A stretch of 33,737 nt of DNA from Ktedonobacteria bacterium (GCA_027459705.1 DAIDHM010000101.1:1-33737), one strand, 5' to 3'. Positions 9,801 to 17,448 are shown, numbered from the stretch's first letter. Numbers and translations are program-made. The notes: generated by a model not told the origin, from the letters alone.

Positions 9801-10320
9801 GAAAATCTATACGTACGATTCCACTGAGACTGAAGATACGCCCACTGTTTACGTCCTGAATACCACCGAAGCAATCACAAATGAAGCGAAGCGATTGATC
9901 CTCATGTGAGGCATACGGCTGATGATCAGGTCGGATCACACCGCTGGACAGGTTATGTGCAGTGGATGGTAGGGCGCCTGACTGCATGCGCACTACAGGT
10001 CTTTCGATCCAACCATGCATAACGAAGTGACGCGTGGACATGTGGAATTGTCGGGGACCTGTCGACTGAGAAGATGTGTTGAAGTCTGATGGGAATGCAC
10101 TTTGTTGTGGGGAATCCTCTTTGTCACCATGTGCATCCGGGGGATGCTGTTGCAGTTGTCTCATGATGAGATCATGAATAACTCGCTCACTGAAATAAAC
10201 GAAAAAATCTGATGTGGGATGGTTTGCTGGCGGCTCCCGAACTGCCGACTCTTTAGGAACGCCTGATCGTGAAGCAATATCATGCTCGGGCTCAAGGTCG
10301 AATGATGGAGGTTCAGACAT
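6811..10320 (-). CDS. large single-pass membrane protein with three extracellular BACON/Ig-like repeats; function unknown
   Basis: The 1169-residue protein has a long soluble N-terminal part (1-690) that I cannot assign. One TM helix at about 696-716 (AGIVAVVALAMLIVLCRA) is followed by a Pro/Thr-rich stalk (about 735-790) with PTPRPAPTPTLRPPPQPTHT. Three repeats of about 125 residues come next, each opening with a Cys and a block like LAITLDNSRSTVPVNW, FVLDNSASSINIQW or IAIQFDNSKSTVAVSW. Each ends with a Gly-rich strand such as GTIAAGQHGSITVTPAPTIC. They resemble BACON-type beta-sandwich domains, which often bind carbohydrate or act as spacers. The topology suggests a cytoplasmic sensor or anchor with a projecting extracellular arm. 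The ATG follows AGGGGTG. Topology is confident; role is not. Confidence 0.8.
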   Translation of the reverse strand: MSEPPSFDLEPEHDIASRSGVPKESAVREPPANHPTSDFFVYFSERVIHDLIMRQLQQHPPDAHGDKEDSPQQSAFPSDFNTSSQSTGPRQFHMSTRHFVMHGWIERPVVRMQSGALPSTAHNLSSGVIRPDHQPYASHEDQSLRFICDCFGGIQDVNSGRIFSLSGIVRIDFRPRCMTRGGHWLVGLLFDHLDLDDVHITYGDGPVPTQLLQEAHAAFANFRVEFRRTFIDALEDFSISYAIMHSQLPMTRVLELPDSHTNAMPLIPFLSPSGKPNVSGLALYTAQPPPPTGDQYAANSTSTPNPQQKSDAPSDGYGPGADHPSDVEHPLSTNSRGSSGSPECIDQQSGSANTPMRTMPEMTNPLSSFHLEHIIANHELWNDLISKHPGSNMVLCYPISDIQHASLAANSMTNGQSNTTHTADAHTPIISALLRECTIATDSSRLHQIVATLQPLIQPLMRIQLLVPGTNIDYMAVPATIDILGDMVVAFYIIPDHTHFQPLTPALKPEILLTLQGANATEGNMPSHRGTAVQHNPGPDRDIWRTTLLKPSYAPYDYYWRTVHQSRNDSVQANRSPSGTIAGFRVSNNVLIDGAQDIPDSEVRHQHQYLIDWHEATFDPSRLDDPNQHIPLSSTSASAVRQIAVTVIDCYGQTAQTLRQLSHPAAPPLAAAKLREISRTRTSPSTGHERYGINRQRAGIVAVVALAMLIVLCRATMALTKLPLGIWGSASQQRISQLQPTLTVGSDHPATPPPFVDVPQPTTPPTALPVILPTPRPAPTPTLRPPPQPTHTPIPTPIPVLAFAIAHTTYTQVCDANLSPLASLAITLDNSRSTVPVNWNITIQQLAPNTAHLWAVAAPAQGTIPAHGTEQIMLQPAPTLCSALVNMAGTPQNLTFNAPLVISGLSTNTPYTLSDSIQPPTMQLVATPAAYAVTCSPAYGALAPSAFVLDNSASSINIQWTATVIGTFATTTGAQPWASLNLGTGTIAAGQHGSITVTPAPTICQALFSAGAAPAQTYTINVIATPAATNAPNPQPTAAPSIIAYTINPPPVNALAITANPLTQTCPVAPNPTTLNPIAIQFDNSKSTVAVSWTLAIDPSTLLPTGIVWASVPAGQTTGIVPAGGTMTVTLTPLVNLCTFVTTSTDFTVTITTQPAGAGPVVIKETIAP

Positions 10321-10537
10321 TGAACACCCCTTTCAACAAGAATAATGAGTTATTGATGCGATGTTGTGACGACTGGAAAGTTGGCGTTCGGAAGCCAGTA
10401 GTGTACAAAAGGAAGATGATCGATTGGGTAAGAAATGGGGAATGATGGTAGTACCTTGAGGAAGACAAACAAGGACACGTCGCAAGCGTGGTACGACTCA
10501 TCACTACCCCATCAACAGGTACTTTATCAGATAACTC

Positions 10538-12445
10538 TCATATTCGCAACTTCGCTGCATGTGTAAGGACAGAAGTCACACTGGTCTCTTCGCCTTGATC
10601 AATGCCAATAAAATGCTCCTGATGTTGATGCCAAAATGTTCGAAGATGCGCGACTTTGCCAACACAGGCGATACGGTCGCCAGGCTCCAGGCGAACATCA
10701 TCCGCTGGAATGCGGATGATTGTATCACCTCGCCAAATCCCAATGATCGAGATGTCAGGTATTGCGTTTATTCTCGTGCTTGACTGGCAAATTGTGGCGA
10801 GGGTCTCGCCAACCAATGGTGAAGCGGAAGAAAGTATGGCGCTGCGCATGGCATACAAATCCTGATCGAGCATGAAGCCAAGCTCAATGCCAGGAAACAT
10901 CGCGGCGGCCGCGAAAGTGGGGCTGGCGAGATTAGAGACACTATATGAAGTCACGATGTGAAACATCGTCGCCAGTTCATCGGCAAGTTCTTCACTGAAG
11001 ACACGCAGAACAATATGGATATGCGGATTGCAGCGCCGTGCTTCCAATGCCACGCGTACATTCAGCTCATCATCTGAGGTAACTGCCGCAAAGGTCATGG
11101 CGTCTTTGAGTCCAGCACGGACCAGGAGCTCCATGTCGCGGGCATCTCCATGTACCATTTCCACGTTCTCGTAGCGGCTGACGATTTGGCTAAAGGCCGT
11201 ATTGGCTTCTTCCGTGCGCTGGATGACGACGATTTTGAGATGCTCGCGCCACTGATGTAAGCGAGTGACCATCCGGAATCCCATCTTGCCCAAACCACAG
11301 ATCATAATGACTTGTTGATCATTGGTTGATAATGCCAGAGCATGCGTTCCCACCCCTACCTCTGACACATGTGTCGTGTGATTCAGGCCAGCAGACTGCT
11401 CTGCGGCGGAAGTAAGTTCAGCGCGCATGGCATCCAAGTTTTGCATCGTACCAAGAATATTGAGATGCACATCCGTATACCCCGATACTTCATGGGTCGC
11501 TATTTTCAAGATCCGGACACCATAACGCTGCTCCAGAGCTGGAAGATTGTTGATGCTCTGCTGCGAAAGGGGAAGCCGTAGTCTTTCTATAGCGACAATT
11601 TGGTTGCCATGATCCCCGAGAGGTAACGCGTAGATAATGTTTCTTGCGAGCGTCGCCGCGGTAAAAGTTGGTGCTGCGAGAGCTGAGGCGCTGAAAGCAC
11701 TGGCTCGGCCAAAAAAGCTCTCGACACCATTGTCAAAATATTCATTGAATGTGCGTAAAAATACTGCTATATTGGCATTCATTTGACGTGCAGCTAAGGC
11801 GATCTCGAGGTCGATGAGGTCACCATCGATAACTCCGACAATGCTGCGCGCGCGCATGACCCCCGCGCGCTCCAAAATTTCCGTATGACGAGCATCGCCA
11901 TTGATGATCGGGACCCCCATATGGAGTAATGGTTGTACGAACTCGGTTTCCCAGTTGTTCTCAATCACGACAACTCTTTCATGCGCCGCGACCAGACGCG
12001 CTGCGACGCGATACCCCATACGACCAGCACCACAGATAATGTGGTGCTGGTGTTGCACCATGGCGCGTCCCCCCTGTCGATCTTTTATCCTGAGCGGGTT
12101 AAATAATACTCTAGCGGAGTCAAAGACACTTTGGGCAAATAGAATAGTAAAGAGGATATTCAGCACAATCAGAATGGAACCAACGGTATCATGCGACACA
12201 TCACCGATATTATTCAGGGTTAAAAAGGTCACAGCGCGTAACAGATCGATGGGAAAGGTCGATTGTGGATCGTGCATGCTGATATACAGGGTGTTGACGA
12301 GAATGATGATGGATAATAACGATAATGCGGTAAGGGCGCCGAAATAATATGGCCGACGATTCAGCAGGCCTGCGCGGATCCATTCCCACACCGTCAAACG
12401 GAGCTTGATGATGCGCTTGTGAGGGGGATGCGATGCTCCTGGCAT
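10538..12445 (-). CDS. two-TM, double RCK (TrkA-N/TrkA-C) ion-channel-like protein
   Basis: Two TM helices near the N-terminus (FGALTALSLLSIIILVNTLY and VGSILIVLNILFTILFAQ) flank a pore-loop-like segment LRAVTFLTLNNIGDVSHD. Two Rossmann RCK units follow. The first begins HHIICGAGRMGYRVAARL and contains GDARHTEILERAGV; the second begins VIMICGLGKMGFRMVTRL and contains GDARDMELLVRAGL. A C-terminal TrkA-C-like domain has DVRLEPGDRIACVG. The layout matches K+ channels gated by tandem RCK domains and bacterial CASTOR/POLLUX-like channels. The usual TVGYGD filter is not present. I start at the ATG of 12443-12445 because GAGGAG sits 6 nt upstream; a TTG at 12484 would add 13 residues. The cyclase gene lies upstream on the same strand, 233 bp away. 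Confidence 0.85.
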   Translation of the reverse strand: MPGASHPPHKRIIKLRLTVWEWIRAGLLNRRPYYFGALTALSLLSIIILVNTLYISMHDPQSTFPIDLLRAVTFLTLNNIGDVSHDTVGSILIVLNILFTILFAQSVFDSARVLFNPLRIKDRQGGRAMVQHQHHIICGAGRMGYRVAARLVAAHERVVVIENNWETEFVQPLLHMGVPIINGDARHTEILERAGVMRARSIVGVIDGDLIDLEIALAARQMNANIAVFLRTFNEYFDNGVESFFGRASAFSASALAAPTFTAATLARNIIYALPLGDHGNQIVAIERLRLPLSQQSINNLPALEQRYGVRILKIATHEVSGYTDVHLNILGTMQNLDAMRAELTSAAEQSAGLNHTTHVSEVGVGTHALALSTNDQQVIMICGLGKMGFRMVTRLHQWREHLKIVVIQRTEEANTAFSQIVSRYENVEMVHGDARDMELLVRAGLKDAMTFAAVTSDDELNVRVALEARRCNPHIHIVLRVFSEELADELATMFHIVTSYSVSNLASPTFAAAAMFPGIELGFMLDQDLYAMRSAILSSASPLVGETLATICQSSTRINAIPDISIIGIWRGDTIIRIPADDVRLEPGDRIACVGKVAHLRTFWHQHQEHFIGIDQGEETSVTSVLTHAAKLRI

Positions 12446-12678
12446 GTTCTTCTCCTCGTGTCCTGGGAATACTCCTATCGTCAAAGATGGAGCTCGGTCA
12501 ATGAGTGTATCAATGAGTACTCATCAATCTAGACTTGCGGTGGCCGCTCCATTTGCTGAGGGCTCATGCCAACCAGTCAGAGTCAATACACAATCTTTCT
12601 CTGCCCCCTGTGTGAGGATTCTTCTTCATCCCATGAAACTGTTGATAGATCCAGGCGATGTCCAGCGGCCTCACTTCG

Positions 12679-14619
12679 TCACCGTAGACCGCGTAATTCC
12701 CAGAGCGTGAGTGGTTTGGATTTACCTTTGACGACGACTGATTGATAGGGTGTGACAAGTACCATTTCCTCAATTCTGCGATACAAATCATCATGCATGA
12801 GCACCCGGTTTTCGCGAGCTACTTCCTGAATGCGTTTCGCGGTATTGACGGCATCGCCGATAGCCGTATAGTTCTGGATGCGATTATGGCCAATGTTGCC
12901 GACGTATGCTTGCCCGATATGCACCCCAATACCGAATTCGACTGGTTTCTGCCCGGTGCGTGTGTTTTGCTCGCGCAGGGCAGTCTGCATACGCCAGGCG
13001 GCGCGCGCCGCACGGAGAGCATGATCTGTCTGGTCCATAGGGGCATTGAAGATGGCCATGAGGGCATCTCCCTGGAACATGGTGACCGTCCCACCTTCGT
13101 GAAAGACTATTTCTGTTAACAGATTGAGATATTCATTGAGAAGCGTGAAAAGTGGCTCTGGGGCAAGTGATTCGCCTAGTTTGGTGAAATCACGGAGGTC
13201 AGCAAAGAGGATCGAAATTTCGCGCGTGCTACCGCCTAAGATAGCGGCGGAAGGATGGTGCCTGACTAATTCTACGACGTTTGGATGGACATATCGCTCG
13301 ATCCGTTTGGCGGCTTCGCGTTCCGCTTCAATTTCGGTAAGATCATCAATAACAATCACTGTTCCAAGTCGTTGTAAGTCGGCGCTGCGTAACGCTGACC
13401 AGCTGAAGTTCAAGCGGTGTGGTGTTGTTTGGTCCGCAATCATTGTGTCAGCAAGATATGAATCGTGGATGTCGGGAACATCAATAGATTGTGCGATACG
13501 ATCGATAATTGAACGATTTTGAATGGTTTGTAACGCAGCAGAATAAGGCTTATTCAGGACCTCACGTTCGGTGAAACCCAGGATGCGCGTGGCGGCGGGG
13601 TTCGTGCGGGTAATGCGCCCGCTTTTATCCAGGGCGATGACGCCACTGGCGATCGACGCCAGGATGCTATCAGTATAGTTTTTCATCGCGGCAACTGTCT
13701 GCATCTGCATCTGTTGTTGAGCAAAGAGATCGGCATTCTCCAATGCGATAGCTGCCAGATTACAGAACGCCGCAAGCAGATCGAGATCATCCGAACTAAA
13801 CGCGCGTTCGGTTTCTCGACGGTCAACGTAGACCATACCAACGACCTGGTCTTGCGTGCGAAGGGGAGATACCATCAAGGTGTGAATGCCATTACGGGTG
13901 ACACTGGCATCTTGACTGGTGAGTGGCTCAGATTGCACAGATGGAGTGAGGTGTGGTTCTTGTTGCCGCCAGCTCTGTTCGACAGCAGCGCGGCAGATGA
14001 GCTCATCGGAGAGGGGGAGCGCTCCCTGCCCACGATGGCAGGCAGCCTCAAACTGTAGGTGCGCATCATAGGCACGACGAGGGAATCCCGAACTGCTGTG
14101 TCCCTCGCGAGCAAGTGATGAGCCGGAAGGGCCGATGCCAGACGCGCGCTGCATAAAAATCGCGCCGCGATCGCCGCGTACCAGGACCAGAAGGTCCTCC
14201 AGAACGCGGTTGAGCAGTTGCTGGCGCTGGAGGGTACCATTGAGGTGTTCCGCGATGACACAGAGCGATTGGAGTTGGCCACGTTCGGTCCGCAACGTAT
14301 CGATGGTTGAGCGTGCGGCGTTGGCGGCGAACTCAAGTTCCCCCAGAAGATTGTTGATTTCAGCGAGGTGGTCCCCGAGGTGGCCCAGAATCTCTGGCGT
14401 TGCAAATGCCGGCGGGATCGTGGAATTATTTGGTGCGGCACTGTGCTGCGCAAGATGAGTGATAAGGGAAGCAATTTCTTCGCGGGTGGAATGAATGGCA
14501 CGTGCCGCGCGTGCCTGGACGTCTGCGGCGAGAGTCAGGGGGCCGGCGACTGGATTCGTAATGCGAGTGGGAAGACCGCCAGCGCTCAGAAAAGGACCAT
14601 CGGGGTCAGAGATCGCCAT
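12679..14619 (-). CDS. GAF-PAS class III adenylate/guanylate cyclase
   Basis: A cytoplasmic signalling enzyme of 646 residues. An N-terminal helical region leads into a GAF domain (about 120-300), with LLNRVLEDLLVLVRGDRGAI and SPLRTQDQVVGMVYVDRR. A PAS domain (about 320-430) has SILASIASGVIALDKSGRIT and NPAATRILGFTEREV. A short helix then leads to the cyclase homology domain (about 455-610): ISILFADLRDFTKLGESL, TVTMFQGDALMAIFNAP and YTAIGDAVNTAKRIQEVA. Both metal Asp residues and the transition-state Asn/Arg are present. The position normally Lys in xDKFxGD is Met here, so nucleotide preference is open. The ATG at 14619 has GGAGGT 5 nt upstream. It would make a cyclic nucleotide in response to a GAF/PAS ligand. 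Confidence 0.9.
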   Translation of the reverse strand: MAISDPDGPFLSAGGLPTRITNPVAGPLTLAADVQARAARAIHSTREEIASLITHLAQHSAAPNNSTIPPAFATPEILGHLGDHLAEINNLLGELEFAANAARSTIDTLRTERGQLQSLCVIAEHLNGTLQRQQLLNRVLEDLLVLVRGDRGAIFMQRASGIGPSGSSLAREGHSSSGFPRRAYDAHLQFEAACHRGQGALPLSDELICRAAVEQSWRQQEPHLTPSVQSEPLTSQDASVTRNGIHTLMVSPLRTQDQVVGMVYVDRRETERAFSSDDLDLLAAFCNLAAIALENADLFAQQQMQMQTVAAMKNYTDSILASIASGVIALDKSGRITRTNPAATRILGFTEREVLNKPYSAALQTIQNRSIIDRIAQSIDVPDIHDSYLADTMIADQTTPHRLNFSWSALRSADLQRLGTVIVIDDLTEIEAEREAAKRIERYVHPNVVELVRHHPSAAILGGSTREISILFADLRDFTKLGESLAPEPLFTLLNEYLNLLTEIVFHEGGTVTMFQGDALMAIFNAPMDQTDHALRAARAAWRMQTALREQNTRTGQKPVEFGIGVHIGQAYVGNIGHNRIQNYTAIGDAVNTAKRIQEVARENRVLMHDDLYRRIEEMVLVTPYQSVVVKGKSKPLTLWELRGLR

Positions 14620-14704
14620 TGGATACCTCCACAACTCTCAGGGTGAGCGAAAATAGGAACTGCAGAGAGTATAACACAGGAGAGCAGTGTGTTGAGCATA
14701 TGAT

Positions 14705-14726
14705 TTTCCTATAGCCATAGAATATA
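14705..14726. promoter_or_regulatory. TTTCCTRTAGCCATAGRATATA motif, copy B
   Basis: This is the second copy of the 22-bp motif seen at 438-459, in the 412-bp spacer 14620-15031 upstream of the minus-strand cyclase gene. A minus-strand TATACT (14673-14668) lies about 32 bp closer to the gene and could be its -10. Confidence 0.4.
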
Positions 14727-14805
14727 CATACAATGAGTATGAAGCAACCCGGGAAACAATGATGCAGTGCCATCGGTCGCGATTAAGGGACCTGGCAGAA
14801 CTGCT

Positions 14806-14873
14806 TGCCAGCATGAATCCCAGCAATCTGGATCATGTACACGAGATCCAGATTGCTGGGATTCATGCTGGCA
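14806..14873. repeat. perfect inverted repeat, 29-bp arms, 10-bp loop
   Basis: Arms 14806-14834 and 14845-14873 are exact reverse complements around the loop ATGTACACGA. The left arm starts TGCCAGCATGAATCCCAGC. The left arm tip TGCCAG can also pair with CTGGCA at 14792-14797, giving a competing small hairpin. The element lies between the 3' end of the SGNH hydrolase gene and the 5' region of the cyclase gene, both minus strand. No T-run follows on either strand, so it is not a canonical intrinsic terminator. Confidence 0.9.
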
Positions 14874-15019
14874 CCCCACACAGAGAACGCGCGTAACAGG
14901 GCAACGAAAACGTGCTCGTACCGATTGAGCAAGGTACCCCGTATGAGCGCGTCAGGATGAACAGATTTCGTGTACCATATTGACAGCGTGTCACAGTATG
15001 GCAGTCTGTCAAATTTGCT

Positions 15020-15036
15020 TATAGCCAATGGCTATA
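15020..15036. promoter_or_regulatory. palindrome TATAGCC-AAT-GGCTATA
   Basis: Seven-bp perfect arms flank a 3-bp centre. It overlaps the stop codon of the SGNH hydrolase gene and shares the TATAGCCA core of the motif at 14705-14726. It could be an operator half-site arrangement or a small 3'-end hairpin; the sequence alone does not decide. Confidence 0.4.
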
Positions 15037-16213
15037 CAAATGATCCCGAAAACTGAATGGTATCAATCGCATCAGCCATGCGACGATAACCCGCATCATT
15101 AGGGTGCATGCCATCGCCACTGTCATATTCCGCACGCAGCACAGCGCCATCCTCGGGAGATTCCAGTGGCGCCGCGAGCTCAAAGACCGCATCAAACAAT
15201 TGGCCGGTCTGTGACCGCAACCAGGCATTTACGAGTTGACGCTGCTCGGCCTGCGCGGGGAGATAGCCACCCGGGAGGATGGTCGTTCCAAAGACCCGAT
15301 GGTAGCTGTGTCGGACTTGGCGCACAATCTCCAGGAAAGCGTCTATGATCTGTGCACCGGAGACGCCGACGCGGAGATCATTCGAACCTATATGCAGAAT
15401 GAGATCGGTAGCGCCCGGTTGCCCCATAACATCCCATGCCAACCGCTTGTATCCAGCATCACCAAACAAAAACGGTGGAATAGCCGCTCCTCCCGTAAGG
15501 GGCAGTTCTGCGCTTGTGAGTTGATTGCCAGCCAGACCAGCATTAATTACCGACATCCATCGGGATGAATCACCTTCGTGCAACTGACGCGCCAGGTAAT
15601 CTGGCCATCGATTATTGGCATTTACCGTCGAACCAGTCCCGTCAGTTGTCGAAGATCCAAAGGTGACAATCGCTTTGAGTGGAGTTGGGGACAATACATC
15701 AACACCCGTCACCAACCACCAAGACGTCGTGATCAACGGATACAGGAATATTGGCGGACTCAGTGCGACATCGTGCAGACCAGAAATAGATGAGAATTGT
15801 TGCGCCCATGTATGGCCCGTGAGAATATCGCCCTGCGCCACAAAAAAAGTGATGGCGAGATCGCTGAATGGAGTTACCCGCAAGTCGACTGGATCGCTCA
15901 CCACATCTTGTCCTGGCAGCAAGGTCACAGTGGGCTTGCCTGCAAATTGAACGGAGAATAAGGATTGATTTACCTGGGTTCCTATCGAAAGCTGCGGATT
16001 TTGCATGACAGGACTCACCTTCAGGGAAGTGAGAATGACTGGCGCATCACCATAGCGATTGGAGAGGCACAGTCGAACCCGTTGACCTCCGGCGTGCAGG
16101 TGAACAATTTGCCGTAACGTCCGGCCAGTGAGGTTGGCCGATATCATCCGCGAAGGAGCCGCATACCAGGCTCGCACCCAATTGGTCTGCTCTGCAATTG
16201 GTGTTGTGTTCAT
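15032..16213 (-). CDS. SGNH/GDSL-family hydrolase, likely esterase acting on a carbohydrate ester
   Basis: The 393-residue protein has an N-terminal beta domain (about 1-165, with RTLRQIVHLHAGGQRVRLCLSNRYG) and a C-terminal SGNH hydrolase domain. This matches the two-domain layout of bacterial SGNH esterases related to cd01830. Block I is VTFGSSTTDGTGS, with GSS in place of the usual GDS but the nucleophile Ser kept (about residue 187). Block II is NAGLAGNQ, block III HIGSNDLR and block V SGDGMHPND with the catalytic Asp and His. There is no signal peptide, so it appears cytoplasmic or non-classically exported. The ATG at 16213 has GAAAGG about 13 nt upstream, a rather long spacing. Its 5' end abuts the truncated TetR remnant on the other strand. 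Confidence 0.87.
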   Translation of the reverse strand: MNTTPIAEQTNWVRAWYAAPSRMISANLTGRTLRQIVHLHAGGQRVRLCLSNRYGDAPVILTSLKVSPVMQNPQLSIGTQVNQSLFSVQFAGKPTVTLLPGQDVVSDPVDLRVTPFSDLAITFFVAQGDILTGHTWAQQFSSISGLHDVALSPPIFLYPLITTSWWLVTGVDVLSPTPLKAIVTFGSSTTDGTGSTVNANNRWPDYLARQLHEGDSSRWMSVINAGLAGNQLTSAELPLTGGAAIPPFLFGDAGYKRLAWDVMGQPGATDLILHIGSNDLRVGVSGAQIIDAFLEIVRQVRHSYHRVFGTTILPGGYLPAQAEQRQLVNAWLRSQTGQLFDAVFELAAPLESPEDGAVLRAEYDSGDGMHPNDAGYRRMADAIDTIQFSGSFV

Positions 16214-16253
16214 ATGGAGTATTTACCTTTCTCTGCACGTGTGGAGTTCTCGT

Positions 16254-16685
16254 TTAAGACACTATATCAGGCATAGATTCGATCTTCTATCAGCACAAGA
16301 GCGTACTGGCGTAGAAGCGATCTGCGCGTCAGCCGGTGCGTATCGTGCGTTCGCAAAACGCCATCCTGGGTGGTATACCGCGATAGAGTCTATCAATGCT
16401 TTTCCACATCCAGATGTGCAGGCGGCAGGCGATACTCTGATCGACGCGATTACCGACCTTTTTCACAGCTTTCAACCAGAATATGTTGATAAGCTTCACC
16501 TGGTGCGCGCTTTACGCAGTGTCATTTATGGATTCGTTTCCCTGGAGCTCAATGGTGGATTTGCCATAAATCTGGACTGCGATGAAAGTTTTCGGCGGCT
16601 TATCACGATCTTTCTCGCAGGGTTAGAAACTATCTCCCAATCACATTCCTTACCAACCCTGGCGAATACGGAAATCAATGAATAA
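16254..16685 (+). pseudogene. TetR-family regulator remnant lacking its DNA-binding domain (WHG-type C-terminal domain only)
   Basis: The open frame from about 16254 encodes a C-terminal ligand-binding domain typical of WHG-type TetR regulators. AICASAGAYRAFAKRHPGWY corresponds to the common AYRAFAxxHP block, followed by VDKLHLVRALRSVIYGFVSL, the ELNGGF turn and a terminal RRLITIFLAGLE helix. The expected N-terminal helix-turn-helix of about 60-70 residues is absent. The sequence upstream in this frame runs antisense through the SGNH hydrolase start and has no TetR character. No well-placed start codon with a ribosome site was found. It is best read as a 5'-truncated gene left by a deletion or rearrangement. 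A short expressed effector-domain protein cannot be excluded. Confidence 0.7.
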
Positions 16686-16720
16686 CGAATTGTCTCCTGT
16701 ACTTTGTCCCCAGTATAGTT

Positions 16721-16793
16721 TGGACATATCAGACTATGGACATAGTCCGATCAGCGTCTCGCCCGATGGTTGTACATGGATATGTGCTATAGT
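16721..16793 (+). promoter_or_regulatory. extended -10 promoter with operator-like repeats before the small RHH-like gene
   Basis: TGGACATA occurs twice, 16 bp apart (16721 and 16737). The second copy is part of the palindrome GACTATG-GA-CATAGTC (16732-16747). Downstream lies an extended -10, TGCTATAGT (16785-16793), with no clear -35. Together these look like a regulated promoter, perhaps autoregulated by the product of 16834-17136. Confidence 0.5.
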
Positions 16794-16833
16794 AATGCAG
16801 AAGGTTGAGGATGAACGAACGTAGAGGGAAAAT

Positions 16834-17136
16834 ATGAAGACCCAGGACATATCGGATGGGAACAGTGCTACTGATTGGGAGCGCATCCAGATAGGGGTAA
16901 AGATGGAGAAGCGCATGATCAAAGTGCTGAAGGCATTGGCGGAGTATCATGATTGTTCGTTGGGTGAATTGCTCGAGAGCCTGGTACTCCATGCATTTGC
17001 TCATCAATTACCTTTCGACGACGCAATTCTCCAACGCATTGAGCAGTTGCGGCGCGTTTATGAGATGGATTATGACCTGTCTGTGGCGAAGCATTTCGCA
17101 AATGCCAGTGCACACCAACCCCGTCTCTTACCCTAG
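16834..17136 (+). CDS. small ribbon-helix-helix-like protein
   Basis: This 100-residue cytoplasmic protein has a central segment IQIGVKMEKRMIKVLKALAE followed by YHDCSLGELLESLVLHAF. The pattern is a short beta-strand followed by two helices, as in CopG/Arc-type ribbon-helix-helix regulators. A charged C-terminal helix (DDAILQRIEQLRRVYEMDYD) follows. No partner toxin is next to it, so antitoxin function is not supported. GAGGG precedes the ATG, and an extended -10 promoter with palindromic repeats lies just upstream. Function by homology is unknown to me; DNA binding is inferred from the predicted fold only. Confidence 0.65.
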   Translation: MKTQDISDGNSATDWERIQIGVKMEKRMIKVLKALAEYHDCSLGELLESLVLHAFAHQLPFDDAILQRIEQLRRVYEMDYDLSVAKHFANASAHQPRLLP

Positions 17137-17448
17137 TTGAGAGTCCCTATGGGAAGCGGAGGTCCAGCATCGCGTATTCTGCATCCGACCAAATCGGATA
17201 TAGCCCTGGGATGCGAATAAGCGCTATATGTGTGTATCCTATACATAGAGCGAGTTGCTTCAGGGTGTCTCCGGAAGATCCGGTGCCGCCTTGCAGTGCG
17301 CGCTTTCAACTTGATGTGTTCACTGCCTGGTGACAGGTTGGCCCATTGTTTTCCAGTGCTTCCCGTCTGTCAGCGGAAGGGCTTTAAATGTATCGATTCC
17401 GCTCATTGCCGGAACATTGGTGCTTAGAGAGAGAAGGAATTACAGTTT
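17137..17448. other. 312-bp intergenic region before the branching enzyme gene
   Basis: I see no convincing gene. It contains the inverted repeat ATCCGA-CCAAA-TCGGAT (17183-17199), a TCCC-TAT-GGGA palindrome just after the upstream gene, and a copy of the dispersed CGGACC-type repeat at 17271-17290. The ribosome site AAGGAA (17433-17438) of the next gene ends the region. No strong -35/-10 pair was recognised. Confidence 0.5.
17271..17290. repeat. dispersed palindromic repeat, intergenic copy
   Basis: CCGGAAGATCCGGTGCCGCC closely matches the 18-bp tandem unit found inside genes at 24683-24736 (same orientation) and at 31362-31415 (opposite orientation). Confidence 0.6.

Noticed and set aside
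14638-15028. Minus-strand small frames across the 29-bp inverted repeat
   Set aside because: They lack ribosome sites and homology, and read through a hairpin that itself explains the region.
16834-17136. Antitoxin of a toxin-antitoxin pair
   Set aside because: The product looks ribbon-helix-helix-like, but no toxin gene lies beside it; the neighbours are a TetR remnant and glgB.
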